This document shows, piece by piece, positions 60,147 to 64,000 of a stretch of DNA of 64,000 bases. The DNA is from Contendibacter sp031732755 (GTDB lineage: Bacteria > Pseudomonadota > Gammaproteobacteria > Competibacterales > Competibacteraceae): assembly GCA_031732755.1 (NCBI GenBank), contig JAVMKI010000070.1:1-64000 (forward strand), given 5' to 3'. The notes under the pieces were generated by a model. It searched no databases. It had not been told where the DNA came from and worked only from the letters and a program-made list of their open reading frames with translations. The stretch's first letter is position 1. The number at the start of each line of letters is the position of its first letter. The position numbers and the translations under genes are program-made.

Positions 60147-61292
60147 ATGCACGCTTCCCAACGTCCTCGGGTACTTTTCGTCCTGCCGGCCACTGCCATG
60201 GGTGGGGCGGAGATCCGCCTGTTGAATATGCTGGATCAGTTTGAGCGAGTCGAACCGGTGTTGCTAGCGCATCGGGTGTTGCTGGAGCGCTGCCCTGACT
60301 CAATTTTGGCGCTCCCATTCGAAGATTATCCTGGCTGTGTCAACCCCTACCCATTTCACTGGTCCAATGCCTGTACGTACGCCAAAACCATCGCGCGGGT
60401 GGGAAACCGGTTGGGAGTAGAACTGGTTTTTGGCTGGATGCACAATGGCTCAATCTTCACCGCACTGGCGGGAACGCTGTTTGGCCTGAAAAGCCGGCTG
60501 GCCGGTAATGTACTGGGGCCGGTTTCGGCGCACTATCGCTTTCAGGGGCGCGTTCCCACATGGTACGAACGCGCTATTCTCACGTTCGCCTTCCGCCGTT
60601 TACACGGGTTGGTCGCCCCCTCTGATGGGACGCGACGCGACCTGATCGAATATTGTCACGCTCCCGCACAGCGGGTGCGGCGGATTTACAATGGAATTGA
60701 CTTAGCCAAGGTGCTCGCCATGGCAAGGCAGGAATCGCCGGAAGCGGATTGGAATGCGCCGGTGGTACTGGCGGCTTCCCGTCTCAGTCTAGAGAAAGGG
60801 TTCGATGTGCAACTACGAGCCTTTGCCCGGTTGCGTCAACTTGTCAAGGCACGGTTTTTCATCTTGGGCGAGGGGCCGATGCGCGCCCGGATCGAAGCCT
60901 GGATTACCGAACTGGGATTGGCGGATGCCGTAAAGTTGTTCGGGTTTCAACGCAACCCCTTTGGCTGGATGAAACGCGCTTCGGTATTTCTAATGGCGTC
61001 CCGACTGGAGGGGTTCGGTAACGCGCTGGTCGAAGCCATGTCGCTGGGTCTTCCAGTTATCAGCACCGCGTGCCCGTATGGTCCTGGTGAAATTATCGAG
61101 CACGATCAAAGTGGCTTGCTGTCGCCGGTGGATGATGACGTGGCCCTAGCCAGTCATCTGGCGCGCGTCCTGCAAAACGCGGAATACGCCAGACGGCTGG
61201 GTGAAGGCGCGCGCTTGCGGGCCAGGGCGTTCGCGATGTCCGCGATGATTGATGGCTATGAACAGTTTATGTTAGCCTGCCTCAAGTTTTAG
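60147..61292 (+). CDS. Family 4 glycosyltransferase
   Basis: 381 residues of GT-B fold. N-terminal FVLPATAMGGAEIRLLNMLD is the acceptor-side loop; donor-side motifs are AASRLSLEKGFDVQLRAFA, FILGEGPMRARIEAWI and ASRLEGFGNALVEAMSLGLP (E-x7-E), then GPGEIIEHDQSGLLSPVDD. No membrane segment. It is 15 bases after the GNAT gene. Sugar and linkage unknown. Confidence 0.93.
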   Translation: MHASQRPRVLFVLPATAMGGAEIRLLNMLDQFERVEPVLLAHRVLLERCPDSILALPFEDYPGCVNPYPFHWSNACTYAKTIARVGNRLGVELVFGWMHNGSIFTALAGTLFGLKSRLAGNVLGPVSAHYRFQGRVPTWYERAILTFAFRRLHGLVAPSDGTRRDLIEYCHAPAQRVRRIYNGIDLAKVLAMARQESPEADWNAPVVLAASRLSLEKGFDVQLRAFARLRQLVKARFFILGEGPMRARIEAWITELGLADAVKLFGFQRNPFGWMKRASVFLMASRLEGFGNALVEAMSLGLPVISTACPYGPGEIIEHDQSGLLSPVDDDVALASHLARVLQNAEYARRLGEGARLRARAFAMSAMIDGYEQFMLACLKF

Positions 61293-61299
61293 TATCCAT

Positions 61300-62121
61300 T
61301 TGACCCATCTCGATATTTCCCTCATCACTCACGCCCCGGACCTGGCCCTGTTGGCGCGGGTGCTGGAACATCTGGGGCGGACCTTGCGCCATGCCAGCCA
61401 GCATGGTGGATTGCGCGGAGCACGGCTGATACTGGTGGACAATGGTCCAGGAACCGGGTGGCGAGAACCGTTGCAATGCACGCTGGACACCGCAGCGTTG
61501 CCCGCTGTCGTCGAGTTGCTGAGCGGCCATGGCAACATCGGCTACGGCGCTGGCCATAACCTCGCCTTTCAAGCGGGTGGCGGCGACATGCACCTGATTC
61601 TCAATCCCGACGTGCTGCTGGCGGAAGATGCCCTGAGCGAAGGATTGGCGTTCCTGACCGCTCATCCCGAAACTGGCTTGTTGACGCCGGCGGCCTGGGG
61701 GAGCGATGGTCAACGGCAATATCTGTGCAAACGTTATCCAACCGTATTGGATCTGGCGTTGCGCGGCTTCGCGCCCGAGGGGATGCGACAACGGTTCCAG
61801 GCTCGGTTGGATCGATACGAGCTGCGCGATCAAACCAGGGACGCCGTGCTGTGGGATCCGCCCATCGTGAGTGGCTGCTTCATGCTGTGCCGGCGGGCGG
61901 TCCTGGACCAGGTCGGCGGATTCCGACCGGAGTATTTTCTGTATTTCGAGGATTTTGATCTCAGTTTACGGCTGGCGCGGGTGACCCGACTGGCGTACGT
62001 ACCGACGGTGCGCATTGTCCATCTGGGGGGAAACGCCGCTCGCAAGGGCATCCGGCATATCGGCTTGTTTCTGCGGGCAGCGACGCTGTTTTTCCAGCGG
62101 CACGGGTGGCAATGGTGGTAA
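61300..62121 (+). CDS. Family 2 glycosyltransferase
   Basis: 273 residues from TTG 61300, eight bases after the previous stop. GT-A fold with LITHAPDLALLARVLEHLGR, NIGYGAGHNLAFQ, the DxD-like LILNPDVLL, SGCFMLCRRAVLDQVGGFR and the acid pair in YFEDFDLSLRLAR. The pattern resembles rhamnosyltransferases that use dTDP-rhamnose, for which three genes lie upstream in the window. Another start cannot be excluded because TTG is rare. Confidence 0.9.
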   Translation: MTHLDISLITHAPDLALLARVLEHLGRTLRHASQHGGLRGARLILVDNGPGTGWREPLQCTLDTAALPAVVELLSGHGNIGYGAGHNLAFQAGGGDMHLILNPDVLLAEDALSEGLAFLTAHPETGLLTPAAWGSDGQRQYLCKRYPTVLDLALRGFAPEGMRQRFQARLDRYELRDQTRDAVLWDPPIVSGCFMLCRRAVLDQVGGFRPEYFLYFEDFDLSLRLARVTRLAYVPTVRIVHLGGNAARKGIRHIGLFLRAATLFFQRHGWQWW

Positions 62122-63116
62122 CGGCGGGCTTTTTCCAGAACCGGCCCGTGCTGGTGACCGGCGCAACCGGTTTCATCGGTCGCCGGCTGACGACAGCGTT
62201 GCGGGAACACGGCGCGCGGCTACGGCTGCTGGTTCGCCGCCGCCGCATGCCACCGCTAACCGAAGGAGGCGTGGAATCCGTCGTTGGCGATCTGTCCGAC
62301 AACGCTAGTCTGGCCCGCGCCTGCGCTGGCATGGATACCGTGATCCACGCCGCTGGTTTCGCCCATGCCGACGCGAATGTGCCAGCGTTCGCCGCCCGAC
62401 ACTGGGCGGTCAACGCCGAGGGAACCTTCCACCTGATCGAAGCGGCGGTTGCGGCGGGAGTGGACCGCTTCGTCTATCTCAGCAGCGTCAAGGCGGTCGG
62501 CGATCCCGGTCCGCGCGGCGTGGACGAGCGCTGGAACGCACCACCAGAGACGCCTTACGGGCGAGCCAAACGCGCCGCCGAAGAACGGGTCCTCGCGGCA
62601 AGCCGCGACGCGGGGTTACACGCCGTCAATCTGCGGCTGGCGCTGGTCTATGGACCAGGGATGCGGGCAAATCTGGCGCGATTGATCGAAGCAGTGCGCC
62701 GTGGCTGGCTGCCATCATTGCCGGAAACCGGCAATCGCCGCTCGCTGGTGCACGTGGACGACGTGGTTCAGGCCGTATTGCTGGCTGCCGCGCATCCCGC
62801 CGCGCGGGGCCAAACCTACCTGGTCACCGATGGTCGGCCGTATTCGGGGCGGGAACTATACCTCATCATCCGCCGGGCGCTGGGATACTCCACGCCGCGC
62901 TGGACGGTTCCCGCCAGCGTACTTTACGGAGCGGCGGCGCTAGTGGATGGTGCACTGTGGCTGACCGGTCGCCGGGATTGGCCCGTCCACGTCACCTTGG
63001 ACAAGCTGCTGGGCTGGGCCTGCTACGATTCCACGCGAATCGGCGAGGAGTTGGGCTATCGACCCGCCTGGACCCTGGAGCAGGGCTTATCCGCATGGTT
63101 GAGAGCTGACGAATGA
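62112..63116 (+). CDS. NAD-dependent sugar epimerase/dehydratase (extended SDR)
   Basis: 334 residues from ATG 62112, overlapping the end of the GT2 gene; GTG 62106 is also possible. Motifs: VLVTGATGFIGRRLTTAL (NAD loop), HAAGFAHADANV, YLSSVKAVGD and catalytic YGRAKRAAEE. VYGPGMRANLARLI and SLVHVDDVVQAVLLAA fit UDP-sugar 4-epimerases of the GalE-like group found with glycan clusters. The substrate may be UDP-GlcNAc or UDP-glucose. The stop overlaps the next ATG. Confidence 0.9.
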   Translation: MVVTAGFFQNRPVLVTGATGFIGRRLTTALREHGARLRLLVRRRRMPPLTEGGVESVVGDLSDNASLARACAGMDTVIHAAGFAHADANVPAFAARHWAVNAEGTFHLIEAAVAAGVDRFVYLSSVKAVGDPGPRGVDERWNAPPETPYGRAKRAAEERVLAASRDAGLHAVNLRLALVYGPGMRANLARLIEAVRRGWLPSLPETGNRRSLVHVDDVVQAVLLAAAHPAARGQTYLVTDGRPYSGRELYLIIRRALGYSTPRWTVPASVLYGAAALVDGALWLTGRRDWPVHVTLDKLLGWACYDSTRIGEELGYRPAWTLEQGLSAWLRADE

Positions 63117-64000
63117 ATCGGACGGCAACCCGGACTGACTCACCGTGGCCGCTGACGTGGGCGGCGTTGGGTGGCGCTGTGCTAACCGTGCTGGGGTTTT
63201 TGCTGTATTACCTGCAGGGTGGTTTGACCGCTGTCTGTCCGCCTTTGCTTTGGCAGGGCGAGCAAATGACGGTGTTGCGCGGCAACGGACAACCCGTGGC
63301 CGACGGTCTGGAAATTCGTCCCGATAGACCGGATAGACCGGATAGACCGGATGGCGTTATTTTTCTTCAACTCGCCAACAAGTCCCTGCTGGCCGGTCCT
63401 TACGGCGAACTGGTTTGGAAGATCGAAGGACTTCAACCCTCTCAAGAGATTCGTCTGATCTGGCGGGCGCAGGCTCAGCCCAACCAAGCCTTGCAAGCGC
63501 CGCTGCATCCGACGGACATCGCGCGCGCGCGATTCGATTTGCGCGATCAGCCGCAATGGCAAGGTTATATCGTCAGCTTCGGGTTGATGGTGCGTGGCGT
63601 CTTCCCCCAACCGCTACGCGTCCAGCAGGTGGAATTACTGCCACGGGCGATGCGCGCCGGAGACCTGTTGCGACAGGCCTGGGAGGAATGGCGCACGTCC
63701 GAGTATTGGAGCCAGCGCTCCGCCCACTACATCAGCGGAGCGCCGTACAAGGCGCTGTTCCATCCGATCCGCGTGGTGGCGGTCTGGATAGGTCTGAGCG
63801 CACTATTGTACGGCCTGTGGCTGTTGACGACGGGGCGGCGCCTGAAGTTACCCGCGTTCGCTTTGTTGTTTCTGGCCGGTTGGGGAATCCTCGATCTGCG
63901 CTGGCAAATGGACCTGGTCCAGCGTTCCTTGAGAACCCAAGAACGCTTCACTGGCAAGAACGATCTCGACAAGCGGCTTGCGGCGGACGATGGCGAGTGG
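63113..64000 (+). CDS. Membrane protein of unknown family, cut by the window end
   Basis: At least 296 residues; the frame stays open to the last base. ATG 63113 overlaps the epimerase stop (ATGA). A membrane segment (AALGGAVLTVLGFLLYYLQG) is followed by about 200 extracytoplasmic residues and two further hydrophobic segments (RVVAVWIGLSALLYGLWLL and PAFALLFLAGWGILDLRW). A short repeat codes RPDRPDRPDRPD near residue 71. I recognise no domain. By position it belongs to the polysaccharide cluster, perhaps as an assembly or polymerase-associated membrane protein, but no function can be given. Confidence 0.8.
   Translation, partial: MNRTATRTDSPWPLTWAALGGAVLTVLGFLLYYLQGGLTAVCPPLLWQGEQMTVLRGNGQPVADGLEIRPDRPDRPDRPDGVIFLQLANKSLLAGPYGELVWKIEGLQPSQEIRLIWRAQAQPNQALQAPLHPTDIARARFDLRDQPQWQGYIVSFGLMVRGVFPQPLRVQQVELLPRAMRAGDLLRQAWEEWRTSEYWSQRSAHYISGAPYKALFHPIRVVAVWIGLSALLYGLWLLTTGRRLKLPAFALLFLAGWGILDLRWQMDLVQRSLRTQERFTGKNDLDKRLAADDGEW
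63323..63352 (+). repeat. 9-bp tandem repeat (gatagaccg), 3.3 copies
   Basis: Perfect copies at 63323-63331, 63332-63340 and 63341-63349, then gat. It keeps the frame and codes an Asp-Arg-Pro repeat in the membrane protein. Confidence 0.9.

Overview
The window is one continuous stretch of a GC-rich gammaproteobacterial chromosome. Three gene blocks point to that class: ribF-ileS-lspA-ispH, the divergent ygfB-pepP-ubiH / zapA-6S RNA-fau locus, and a complete Xanthomonas-type (xps order) type II secretion operon. A propionyl-CoA synthetase, a malate dehydrogenase, two porins and an oversized glycogen branching enzyme would fit a glycogen- and polyhydroxyalkanoate-storing organism such as a Competibacteraceae relative. 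That assignment is inference, because no rRNA or tRNA gene is present to test it.

Layout. 1-8356 (+): a PEGA-domain protein, then riboflavin kinase/FAD synthetase, isoleucyl-tRNA synthetase, signal peptidase II, IspH and a GT-B-like protein. 8448-11457 (-): prpE and mdh. 11729-17867 (+): cysZ, waaA (overlapping), a large MscK-like channel and a Uma2-family protein. 17868-18358: a decayed stretch holding a 15-bp inverted repeat and the C-terminal stump of a UPF0114 (YqhA) gene. 18359-23060 (-): a tightly packed run ygfB-pepP-ubiH-ABC ATPase-ABC permease. 23194-25424 (+): a small coiled-coil protein, zapA, 6S RNA with its terminator, fau and rpiA. 25526-32764 (-): two paralogous porins with matching promoters, a 1156-residue GlgB whose N-terminal half is a degenerate duplicate, and a Spy/CpxP-like protein. 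32959-37217 (+): glmS and rmlA-rmlC-rmlD (no rmlB here). 37434-38624: an AT-rich acyltransferase gene that looks foreign. 38645-49394: gspE-F-G-H-I-J-K-L-M-(C/N)-D. 49422-55179: a GT41 (SPINDLY/OGT-like) protein, an unrecognised secreted protein with a strong promoter, and a secreted Asp-box propeller protein. 55204-64000: an ABC polysaccharide exporter (Wzm/Wzt-like), a GT4-PIG-L fusion, a GNAT-like protein, GT4, GT2, a sugar epimerase and a truncated membrane protein.

How the parts fit. The second half is mostly cell-envelope and export biology: dTDP-rhamnose and glucosamine-6-phosphate supply, protein secretion, and a polysaccharide assembly/export cluster. The most unusual items are the duplicated GlgB, the possible glycosylation/secretion module at 49422-55179, and the glycosyltransferase-deacetylase fusion next to a GNAT-like acyltransferase. 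No CRISPR array, intact insertion sequence, prophage, tRNA or rRNA gene was seen.
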